Shown one piece after another: positions 28,895-36,600 of a stretch of DNA of 64,000 bases (positions are counted from its first letter, which is position 1; every line of letters begins with the position of its first letter). A model generated the notes under the pieces. The model was not told the DNA's origin and ran no database searches. It saw only the letters and a list, made by a program, of their open reading frames with translations. The position numbers and the translations under genes are program-made. Source of the DNA: Bacillus sp. T3 (GTDB lineage: Bacteria; Bacillota; Bacilli; Bacillales; Cytobacillaceae). The DNA lies in assembly GCF_033449965.1 (NCBI RefSeq), contig NZ_CP137761.1:744001-808000 (forward strand). The letters run 5' to 3'.

Positions 28895-30079
28895 ATGAAC
28901 AAAAAATCTGTAAAAGACGTAACAGTAAAAGGCCAACGTGTGTTTTGCCGCGTCGATTTCAATGTACCAATGAGTGAAGGCCAAATTACGGATGATACAC
29001 GTATCCGTGCAGCTCTTCCAACCATTCAATACTTAGTCGAGCAAGGGGCAAAAGTTATTCTTGCATCCCACTTAGGTCGTCCAAAAGGACAAGTGGTTGA
29101 GGAATTACGTTTGACTGCTGTTGCAAAACGTCTTTCCGAGCTTCTTGGTAAAGAAGTGAAAAAGACAGATGAAGCATACGGAGATTCCGTAAAGGCTGAA
29201 ATCAATACGCTAAATGAGGGAGAAGTTCTTCTTCTTGAGAATGTTCGTTTCTACCCAGGCGAAGAAAAAAATGATCCTGAATTAGCAAAAGCTTTTGCTG
29301 AGCTAGCAGATCTTTATGTGAATGATGCATTCGGTGCCGCACACCGTGCCCATGCCTCAACAGAAGGAATTGCACACCACATTCCTGCTGTATCAGGATT
29401 TTTAATGCAAAAAGAACTTGATGTTCTTGGTAAAGCACTTTCAAATCCAGAGCGCCCATTCACAGCAATCATCGGCGGTGCAAAGGTAAAAGATAAGATT
29501 GGCGTTATTGATAACCTTCTTGAAAAGGTTGATAACCTCATCATCGGTGGAGGTTTAGCTTATACCTTTATTAAGGCTCAAGGTCATGAAATTGGTCAAT
29601 CATTGTTAGAAGCTGACAAAATCGATTTAGCCCTTTCTTTCATTAAAAAAGCAGAAGAAAAAGGCGTTAAATTCTATATGCCAATCGATGCTGTAATAGC
29701 AGACGAGTTCTCTGCAACTGCTAATTCAAAAGTAGTGGGAATTGATGAAATTCCTGCAGATTGGCAATCACTTGATATCGGACCAAAAACTGCAGAGCTA
29801 TACAGCGATGTAATCAAAAATTCTAAATTAGTTATTTGGAATGGTCCAATGGGTGTATTTGAAATGGATAAGTTTGCCGGCGGTACAAAAGCTGTTGCCG
29901 AAGCACTTGCTGAAAGCACTGATACATATTCTGTTATCGGTGGAGGAGACTCTGCAGCGGCCGTAGAAAAGTTTGATTTAGCAGATAAAATGAGCCATAT
30001 TTCAACTGGTGGCGGTGCTTCATTAGAGTTCATGGAAGGTAAAGCATTACCAGGAGTTGTAGCATTAAACGATAAATAA
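28895..30079 (+). CDS. pgk: Phosphoglycerate kinase
   Basis: Makes ATP from 1,3-bisphosphoglycerate. 394 aa, normal length. Substrate-binding RVDFNVPMS and SHLGRPKG lie in the N-terminal domain; nucleotide-binding GGAKVKDKIGV and GGGDSAAAVEKF lie in the C-terminal domain. ATG 28895 follows AAAGGAGG. First of pgk-tpiA-gpmI-eno. Confidence 0.97.
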   Translation: MNKKSVKDVTVKGQRVFCRVDFNVPMSEGQITDDTRIRAALPTIQYLVEQGAKVILASHLGRPKGQVVEELRLTAVAKRLSELLGKEVKKTDEAYGDSVKAEINTLNEGEVLLLENVRFYPGEEKNDPELAKAFAELADLYVNDAFGAAHRAHASTEGIAHHIPAVSGFLMQKELDVLGKALSNPERPFTAIIGGAKVKDKIGVIDNLLEKVDNLIIGGGLAYTFIKAQGHEIGQSLLEADKIDLALSFIKKAEEKGVKFYMPIDAVIADEFSATANSKVVGIDEIPADWQSLDIGPKTAELYSDVIKNSKLVIWNGPMGVFEMDKFAGGTKAVAEALAESTDTYSVIGGGDSAAAVEKFDLADKMSHISTGGGASLEFMEGKALPGVVALNDK

Positions 30080-30106
30080 GGTAACCACAGAAAGGATGTA
30101 CATCAC

Positions 30107-30868
30107 ATGCGCAAACCGATCATAGCAGGAAACTGGAAAATGCATAAAACTCTAGCTGAAGCAAAAAGCTTCATGGAGCATGTAAACGAGCTAGTCCCTT
30201 CAAAAGAGAAGGTAGATTCAGTTGTTTGTGCTCCGGCTTTATTCCTAGAACAACTTGTGTTAATTTCTAAAGACTACCATGTAGAAATCGGAGCCCAAAA
30301 CATGCACTTTGAAAAAAGCGGCGCATTCACAGGTGAAGTTAGCCCTGTTGCACTAGCAGACCTTGGTGTTAAATATGTAATCATTGGTCATTCAGAGCGT
30401 CGTGAAATGTTTAACGAAACAGATGAAAGTGTTAATAAGAAAACTCATGCTGCGTTTGCACATGGCTTAACACCAATCGTTTGCTGCGGTGAAACACTAG
30501 AACAGCGTGAAGCGGGACAAACGAACGATTTCGTTGGCGGACAAATCAAAAACGGTTTAGCTGGCTTAACTGAAGAGCAAGTGAAGCAAACTGTTATTGC
30601 TTATGAGCCAATCTGGGCAATCGGTACAGGTAGATCATCTTCTGCAGCAGATGCAAATGAAGTATGTGCTTATATTCGCCAAGTGGTTGCTGAACAATTT
30701 TCTCAAGAAGCAGCACAGGCAGTTCGGATTCAGTACGGTGGTAGCGTAAAGCCTGAAAACATCAAAGAATATATGTCACAACCGGATATTGACGGTGCGT
30801 TAGTAGGTGGAGCGAGCCTCGAGGCTGAATCTTACCTACAATTATTGGAGGCAGGATCAAATGAGTAA
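30107..30868 (+). CDS. tpiA: Triosephosphate isomerase
   Basis: Interconverts dihydroxyacetone phosphate and glyceraldehyde 3-phosphate. 253 aa TIM barrel with NWKMHK (Lys), IIGHSERR (His95), the catalytic-Glu loop AYEPIWAIGTG and QYGGSVKPEN. Its end overlaps the gpmI start by eight bases. Confidence 0.97.
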   Translation: MRKPIIAGNWKMHKTLAEAKSFMEHVNELVPSKEKVDSVVCAPALFLEQLVLISKDYHVEIGAQNMHFEKSGAFTGEVSPVALADLGVKYVIIGHSERREMFNETDESVNKKTHAAFAHGLTPIVCCGETLEQREAGQTNDFVGGQIKNGLAGLTEEQVKQTVIAYEPIWAIGTGRSSSAADANEVCAYIRQVVAEQFSQEAAQAVRIQYGGSVKPENIKEYMSQPDIDGALVGGASLEAESYLQLLEAGSNE

Positions 30869-32396
30869 ATCTCCCGTGGCATTAATAATCCTCGATGGAT
30901 TTGGATGTCGTAATGAGAATAAAGGTAATGCAGTTGCGCAAGCAAACAAACCTAATTTCGATCGTTATTGGAAAAACTTCCCGAACCAGCATTTAACAGC
31001 TAGTGGGGAAGCAGTAGGATTACCAGAGGGCCAAATGGGGAACTCTGAGGTTGGACACCTTAACATCGGTGCCGGCCGCATTGTGTACCAAAGTTTAACA
31101 CGAGTGAATGTGGCGATCCGTGAGGGTGAATTTGAGAAAAATGAAACCCTTGTTGGCGCAATCAATCATGTGAAAAAAGAAGGTACAAGCCTACACCTAT
31201 TCGGATTACTATCTGATGGTGGTGTCCACAGTCACATTCAACATATGTTTGCCCTTTTGCGCTTAGCTGCAGCAGAAGGTGTGGAAAAAGTCTATGTTCA
31301 TGCTTTCCTAGATGGTCGTGATGTTGGACCACAAACGGCTGAAGGCTTTATCCAAGAAACAATGGATGAAATGAAAAGAATCGGTGTCGGTGAATTTGCA
31401 ACGATTTCCGGTCGCTATTATTCAATGGACCGTGATAAGCGTTGGGAACGCGTTGAAAAATCGTACCGTGCAATGGTTTACGGAGAAGGTCCTTCTTACA
31501 CCAATCCAATGGATGTTGTAATGGATTCATATGAAAAGGGCATTTATGATGAGTTCGTTCTGCCTTCTGTTATCACGCGCGAAAGCGGCGAGCCGGTTGC
31601 GACAATCGGTGACAACGATGCGGTAATTTTCTATAATTTCCGTCCTGACCGTGCGATTCAAATTTCTAACACATTTACAAATAAGGATTTCCGCTCATTT
31701 GACCGCGGGCCAAAGCATCCGGAGAACCTATTCTTCGTATGTATGACACATTTTAGTGAAACTGTTGATGGTTATGTTGCATTTAAGCCAACAAACCTAG
31801 ATAATACATTAGGTGAGGTATTGTCGCAAAATAATCTACAGCAGCTTCGCATTGCAGAAACGGAAAAATATCCGCATGTTACCTTCTTTATGAGCGGTGG
31901 CCGTGAAGCAGAATTCCCTGGTGAGGAAAGAATCTTAATTGCTTCTCCAAAAGTTGCAACCTATGATTTGAAACCAGAGATGAGCGCTTATGAAGTTACG
32001 GATGCATTAGTTGATGCAATCAACAAAGACAAGTTTGACGCCATTATCTTAAACTTTGCTAACCCAGATATGGTTGGACACTCAGGTATGCTTGAACCAA
32101 CCATTAAAGCTGTTGAAACAGTTGATGAGTGCTTAGGCCGCATCGTTGATTTAATCCTTGAAAAAGGTGGAACAGCGATTATCACAGCCGATCATGGAAA
32201 TGCTGATGAAGTCATCACACTTGAAGGCAATCCAATGACAGCACACACAACCAATCCAGTACCAGTGATTGTCACTAAAGCTGGCGTTGAACTTCGCGAC
32301 GGTGGAATTCTTGGGGACCTAGCTCCAACTATGCTTGATTTATTAGCAATCGAAAAACCAGCAGAAATGACTGGAACTTCGTTAATTAAGAAGTAA
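30861..32396 (+). CDS. gpmI: 2,3-bisphosphoglycerate-independent phosphoglycerate mutase
   Basis: Manganese-dependent alkaline-phosphatase-superfamily mutase, 511 aa from ATG 30861. The catalytic Ser lies in GNSEVGHLNIGAG. Metal ligands lie in ALIILDGFG near the N-terminus and in TADHGNAD and AHTTNPVP near the end. GGAGG lies inside the tpiA tail, so the two are translationally coupled. Confidence 0.96.
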   Translation: MSKSPVALIILDGFGCRNENKGNAVAQANKPNFDRYWKNFPNQHLTASGEAVGLPEGQMGNSEVGHLNIGAGRIVYQSLTRVNVAIREGEFEKNETLVGAINHVKKEGTSLHLFGLLSDGGVHSHIQHMFALLRLAAAEGVEKVYVHAFLDGRDVGPQTAEGFIQETMDEMKRIGVGEFATISGRYYSMDRDKRWERVEKSYRAMVYGEGPSYTNPMDVVMDSYEKGIYDEFVLPSVITRESGEPVATIGDNDAVIFYNFRPDRAIQISNTFTNKDFRSFDRGPKHPENLFFVCMTHFSETVDGYVAFKPTNLDNTLGEVLSQNNLQQLRIAETEKYPHVTFFMSGGREAEFPGEERILIASPKVATYDLKPEMSAYEVTDALVDAINKDKFDAIILNFANPDMVGHSGMLEPTIKAVETVDECLGRIVDLILEKGGTAIITADHGNADEVITLEGNPMTAHTTNPVPVIVTKAGVELRDGGILGDLAPTMLDLLAIEKPAEMTGTSLIKK

Positions 32397-32413
32397 GTTT
32401 TTAGTAAAGCTTA

Positions 32414-32450
32414 AAGTTGATTGGAGTGGAAGGTGCGAGACTCCCTGGCG
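32414..32450. repeat. Partial Bacillaceae repeat (left end)
   Basis: AGTTGATTGGAGTGGAAGGTGCGAGACTCC matches the left arm of the dispersed repeat at 35046-35235 (which lies on the other strand). The right arm is degenerate. It occupies the gpmI-eno gap. Confidence 0.55.
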
Positions 32451-32538
32451 TGAAAGCGCAGAAAGGGAGCTCCTTCTCTGCAATCATCTGACAAGTTTAG
32501 CAAAAAAATAAAACTGTATATTTAAGGAGAGATTTTTA

Positions 32539-33834
32539 ATGCCATTTATTACTGACGTATACGCTCGTGAAGTCCTTGACTCCCGCGGTAACCCAACAGT
32601 TGAAGTAGAAGTTTTCACAGAATCAGGTGCATTTGGACGCGCTCTAGTACCATCTGGTGCATCAACTGGTGAATACGAAGCAGTTGAGCTTCGTGACGGC
32701 GACAAATCCCGTTACCTTGGTAAAGGTGTATTAAACGCAGTTAAAAACGTAAACGACATTATCGCTGATGCGATCATCGGTATGGACGTAACAGACCAAG
32801 CTGGCATCGACCGCACAATGATCGAGCTAGATGGCACTGAAAACAAAGGTAAATTAGGTGCAAACGCAATCCTTGGCGTTTCTATGGCTGCTGCTCACGC
32901 TGCTGCTGACCTAGTAGGTCTTCCATTATACCGCTACCTTGGTGGATTCAACGCGAAGCAATTACCAACTCCAATGATGAACATCATCAACGGTGGTTCA
33001 CATGCTGACAACAACGTTGACTTCCAAGAATTCATGATCTTACCTGTAGGAGCTCCTTCATTTAAAGAAGCAATCCGCATGGGTGCTGAAGTATTCCACA
33101 GCTTGAAAAAAGTTCTTTCTGGTAAAGGCTTAAACACAGCTGTAGGTGACGAAGGTGGTTTCGCTCCAAACCTTGGTTCAAACCGTGAAGCTTTAGAAGT
33201 AATCATCGAAGCCATCAAAGCTGCTGGTTACGAAGCTGGCAAAGATATCTTCCTTGGTATGGACGTTGCTTCTTCTGAGTTCTACAACAAAGAAACAGGC
33301 AAATACGATCTTGCTGGTGAAGGCCGCACAGGTTTATCTTCTGAAGAAATGGTTTCTTTCTACGAAGAGCTTGTTAACGAATTCCCAATCCTTTCAATCG
33401 AAGATGGTTTAGACGAAAACGACTGGGAAGGTCACAAATTACTAACTGAGCGCATCGGTGGACGCGTACAGCTTGTTGGTGACGACCTATTCGTTACAAA
33501 CACTAAAAAGCTTGCTGAAGGTATTGAAAAAGGAATCTCTAACTCAATCCTTATCAAAGTTAACCAAATCGGTACATTAACTGAAACTTTCGAAGCAATC
33601 GAAATGGCTAAGCGCGCAGGTTACACTGCAGTTGTTTCTCACCGTTCTGGTGAAACAGAAGATGCTACAATCGCTGACATCGCTGTTGCAACAAACGCTG
33701 GTCAAATCAAAACTGGTTCAATGTCTCGTACAGACCGTATTGCTAAATACAACCAACTTCTTCGCATCGAAGACGAACTTGGCGATTTAGCAGTATACGA
33801 TGGTTTAAAATCTTTCTATAACTTAAAGAAGTAA
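32539..33834 (+). CDS. eno: Enolase
   Basis: Converts 2-phosphoglycerate to phosphoenolpyruvate. 431 aa. Features: DSRGNPTVEVEV, GDEGGFAPNL (general base region), the metal ligands in SIEDGLDENDW and VGDDLFVTN, and the signature ILIKVNQIGTLTET followed by VVSHRSGETED. ATG 32539 follows AAGGAGAG. Last glycolytic gene; a strong terminator follows. Confidence 0.97.
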   Translation: MPFITDVYAREVLDSRGNPTVEVEVFTESGAFGRALVPSGASTGEYEAVELRDGDKSRYLGKGVLNAVKNVNDIIADAIIGMDVTDQAGIDRTMIELDGTENKGKLGANAILGVSMAAAHAAADLVGLPLYRYLGGFNAKQLPTPMMNIINGGSHADNNVDFQEFMILPVGAPSFKEAIRMGAEVFHSLKKVLSGKGLNTAVGDEGGFAPNLGSNREALEVIIEAIKAAGYEAGKDIFLGMDVASSEFYNKETGKYDLAGEGRTGLSSEEMVSFYEELVNEFPILSIEDGLDENDWEGHKLLTERIGGRVQLVGDDLFVTNTKKLAEGIEKGISNSILIKVNQIGTLTETFEAIEMAKRAGYTAVVSHRSGETEDATIADIAVATNAGQIKTGSMSRTDRIAKYNQLLRIEDELGDLAVYDGLKSFYNLKK

Positions 33835-33850
33835 TTCTTTAGATACGTGA

Positions 33851-33883
33851 ACGCCGGCGGGAAGTACTCGCCGGCGTTTTTTT
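33851..33883 (+). terminator. Terminator after eno
   Basis: ACGCCGGCG / CGCCGGCGT nine-bp stem followed by seven T. Confidence 0.9.
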
Positions 33884-33920
33884 ATGATTTTATGAGCGTT
33901 TGTGACAAAAATATGGCATT

Positions 33921-34034
33921 GGCTAATAGAATGCAGAAATCCGCTAATAGGGTATTAAAATTGTCTAATAGCACATAGAAATCCGCTAATAGAAACTTAA
34001 AATCGGCTAATAGAAACTCAGAATCGGCTAATAC
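33921..34034. repeat. Array 2: six GCTAATAG repeats at exactly 21 nt
   Basis: GCTAATAG-type cores start at 33922, 33943, 33964, 33985, 34006 and 34027, every spacing being 21. The third core is TCTAATAG and the last GCTAATAC. Bases before the core are mostly AATC. On the minus strand the array is free of stops and reads as heptads such as LLADFKF LLADFYV. It begins 13 bases past the NERD gene stop and keeps the frame of that gene. Confidence 0.9.
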
Positions 34035-34046
34035 ACAATGAGCTAG

Positions 34047-35028
34047 TTAATAAATATCAAAAGAAAGCAGGTAAACTCGGTATTTATTCTGTCCTCTGGA
34101 AGGCAAATTCAATTTTTTTAGCATTTTTGAGGCAACATGAACTGAATCTACTCCCAAAAACCAGCGAAATTGTGCATTCGTAATCTCCTCCCCCCACAAA
34201 AGAAAGTAATCTCTCAATGCAATTAGATGAGCATCCCGCGATTTACACTGACATCGCGGACAAAACCACGCACCTTGATAGTACTTCATCCCTAAAAATA
34301 GACAAATAGGGCAGTGAACCCCTGGACGCAGGTCCGTACGAGGAATTTTATAAATTTTTTCAATGTCAAAGCTAGGTTCACTATTCATTTTTATCAAAAG
34401 TCTTCCTAGTTTTCTTAGCATGGCAGGACATAATATTTCGTTCTTATATTTATAAGCAAAATCCTCAATCCGATAGAGAATCTGTCGACCGCGACAGACT
34501 CGGTACCGAGCTTCAGGGTCATTTTCAATTTTTACGATACAGTTTGGATTGCTCATCATGACAAGCGGTTCAATGGGGATAGCAGGAAAACCGTGCTTGA
34601 ACAATAATGCACGAAGCTGACGAACTTGGAATTCGGCCTGCATGAGCGGATCCTCATAGCCAATTTCCTTATCATTTAGTCGTTGAATCATTTGGCCTGG
34701 ATGCTCTGTCGAAAGACAGTTCACCACTCATGTATTTAACTTCAGTTGGAATGATGTGGGTCGCAGTATAAAGGAGGTTATCGATTTGAAAGTAGGTGCC
34801 ATCCTTGTTCGGGATGTGGAGCCCTTGGAATATGTGGTAATCTTTCGGAGGAAGTTTAGTTGTTAATAATCGATCCAGCCGTTGCTCTCCAATGTGGCCA
34901 GCTTCTTTGCGCCGATTATCTTCCAGAATGACTGGGATTTTAGGATGGTGCGGCAATAATCGGCCAATCGCCGCATTATTGAACAGGATTTTCAGAGGGT
35001 ATTTTCTTTCACTTATGATCAAATGCAT
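34047..35028 (-). CDS. NERD (nuclease-related) domain protein with zinc-finger tail (frameshift)
   Basis: Accessory protein with an N-terminal NERD domain: GHIGEQRLDRLL near residue 45 and the PTEVKYMSGELSFD stretch, which resembles the EVK core of PD-(D/E)xK-like folds. The C-terminal half has two CxxC pairs, CPIC and CPRC, likely binding zinc. ATG 35028 behind AAAGGTGTG is preferred to ATG 35046. An extra T at 34698 (forward CCTGG, 34696-34700) breaks the frame; without it the protein reads SFDRASGQMIQRLNDKE. Corrected length is about 326 aa. NERD proteins are thought to act on DNA; target unknown. Flanked on both sides by repeats. Confidence 0.72.
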
Positions 35029-35045
35029 CACACCTTTTCTTTTCA

Positions 35046-35235
35046 TAAGGCTCTGTTAAATTAGAATGTTAATTTTTGCTCCAAGTGCTCACTTTCCGCG
35101 GAGCGGGCGCTGAGGCTCTACGGCATTTTACGTCTGTTTTCTCCTGTGACACCTTCTCCCGCAGGAGTCTCGCACTTTCCGCTCCAATCAACAGAGTGCT
35201 CAAAAATCAACATCGTTCTTTAACATAGCTTTTCA
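35046..35235 (-). repeat. Full-length TGTTGATTGGAGCGGAAAGTGCGAG Bacillaceae repeat
   Basis: Read on the minus strand, it has ATGTTAAAG ... TGTTGATTGGAGCGGAAA, then GTGCGAGACTCCTGCGGGAG, a central part, and CCGCGGAAAGTGAGCACTTG with a closing AATTAACATT ... TTTAACAGAGCC. It is a long imperfect inverted repeat, GC-richer than its surroundings. I recognise it as a dispersed element of Bacillus genomes. No ORF. With the secG promoter it fills the 359-base gap before secG. Confidence 0.7.
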
Positions 35236-35335
35236 TAAAAACTACTTCTCTTTCTTTTGAAAAAATCCTTTGCTTATCAAAATTTTTTGCTCCAGTTTTT
35301 TTGATTTGTTCACGCATTCGTAAGAGGTTGTGCTA

Positions 35336-35364
35336 TTGTCTCTCGTTATAAAGTATGGTACAGT
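35336..35364 (+). promoter_or_regulatory. Promoter of secG
   Basis: TTGTCT at 35336, a 17-base spacer, then TACAGT at 35359, preceded by TGG (extended -10 element). Confidence 0.6.
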
Positions 35365-35405
35365 AAAACTACTGTAATTTGTACGTTTTTCAGGAGGTGG
35401 ACTAC

Positions 35406-35639
35406 ATGCACGCATTTTTGGTTACCCTTTTAGTCATCGTAAGTATTGGTCTAATTGCGGTTGTACTTCTTCAATCAGGAAAAAGCGCAGGTCTTTCAGG
35501 AGCTATTTCTGGAGGAGCAGAGCAGTTATTTGGAAAGCAAAAAGCACGGGGAATCGATCTTATTCTCCACCGTATCACGATTGTATTATCCGTACTGTTT
35601 TTCATTTTAGCGATTTTAGTTACGTACTTCCAACTTTAA
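35406..35639 (+). CDS. secG: Protein translocase subunit SecG
   Basis: A 77-residue membrane protein with two hydrophobic helices and the SecG loop LLQSGKSAGLSGAISGGAEQLFGKQKARG. It assists SecYE-SecA driven export. ATG 35406 follows CAGGAGGTGG; the frame open from 35379 has no ribosome site. Upstream of est-rnr-smpB as in B. subtilis. Confidence 0.93.
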   Translation: MHAFLVTLLVIVSIGLIAVVLLQSGKSAGLSGAISGGAEQLFGKQKARGIDLILHRITIVLSVLFFILAILVTYFQL

Positions 35640-35650
35640 TCATAAACGCA

Positions 35651-35682
35651 AACCTGAACCGCAAAGGCTCAGGTTTTTTTAT
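35651..35682 (+). terminator. Terminator after secG
   Basis: AACCTGA / TCAGGTT stem followed by a run of seven T. Confidence 0.8.
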
Positions 35683-35805
35683 TTTTAAAATAAATAAGAT
35701 TATGCACAGCATCAAGCATATTGGTGGAATGCAGGATCATAATTTGCTAAAAAATAAGAAGGGCGTACACAACATACATAGAGTTTCATGAAGGGGTATT
35801 ATACG

Positions 35806-36552
35806 ATGAAGATTGTTCAATCAAAGCCGTTCACATTTAAATCAGGAAAAAGGGCAGTGTTGCTGCTGCATGGGTTTACGGGGAATACAGCCGATGTCCG
35901 GATGCTTGGTCGCTTTCTTGAAAAACAAGGCTACACATGCCATGCACCGTTGTATAAAGGACATGGCGTTCCACCTGAAGAGCTTGTACTGTCAGGGCCA
36001 GAGGACTGGTGGAATGATGTAATAACTGGCTATAACTATTTAAAATCTCAGGGACACGAGGAAATTGCGGTTGCCGGTTTGTCATTAGGTGGCGTATTTT
36101 CTTTAAAATTGGGATACACTGTTCCTATAAAGGGTATTGTGCCGATGTGTGCCCCGATGTACATAAAAAGCGAAGAGGTTATGTATAAAGGAATCTTGGA
36201 GTACGCTTGCGAATATAAACAACGGGAAGGAAAAACGCCTGAGCAAATCGAAAAAGAAATGGAAGAGTATCAACAAACGCCGATGAAAACATTAAAGGCA
36301 CTGCAAAATCTGATTGCGGACGTGCGTGATAATGTTGATATGATTTATTCACCGACCTTTGTTGTGCAGGCTCGCCATGACAATATGATTAATATGAACA
36401 GTGCCAATATTATTTACAAAGAGGTCGAGTCCCTATTCAAGGAAATCAAGTGGTATGAACAGTCGGGACATGTGATTACACTTGATAATGAACGGGATCA
36501 ATTACACGAGGATATTTATCAATTTCTAGAAAAGCTAGATTGGAAAGAATGA
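35806..36552 (+). CDS. est: Carboxylesterase (Est30-like alpha/beta hydrolase)
   Basis: Alpha/beta hydrolase of 248 aa. Nucleophile Ser lies in GLSLGG (about residue 93), the acid in QARHDNMI and the His in SGHVITLDNERD. HGFTGN near the N-terminus forms the oxyanion hole. It resembles the Geobacillus Est30 carboxylesterase found next to rnr. ATG 35806 is nine bases after AAGGGG and better placed than ATG 35788. Confidence 0.88.
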   Translation: MKIVQSKPFTFKSGKRAVLLLHGFTGNTADVRMLGRFLEKQGYTCHAPLYKGHGVPPEELVLSGPEDWWNDVITGYNYLKSQGHEEIAVAGLSLGGVFSLKLGYTVPIKGIVPMCAPMYIKSEEVMYKGILEYACEYKQREGKTPEQIEKEMEEYQQTPMKTLKALQNLIADVRDNVDMIYSPTFVVQARHDNMINMNSANIIYKEVESLFKEIKWYEQSGHVITLDNERDQLHEDIYQFLEKLDWKE

Positions 36553-36600
36553 GGATTCGTGTTTAAAACAATAAATTATCTCCTCAAAGGAGGGAAATAA

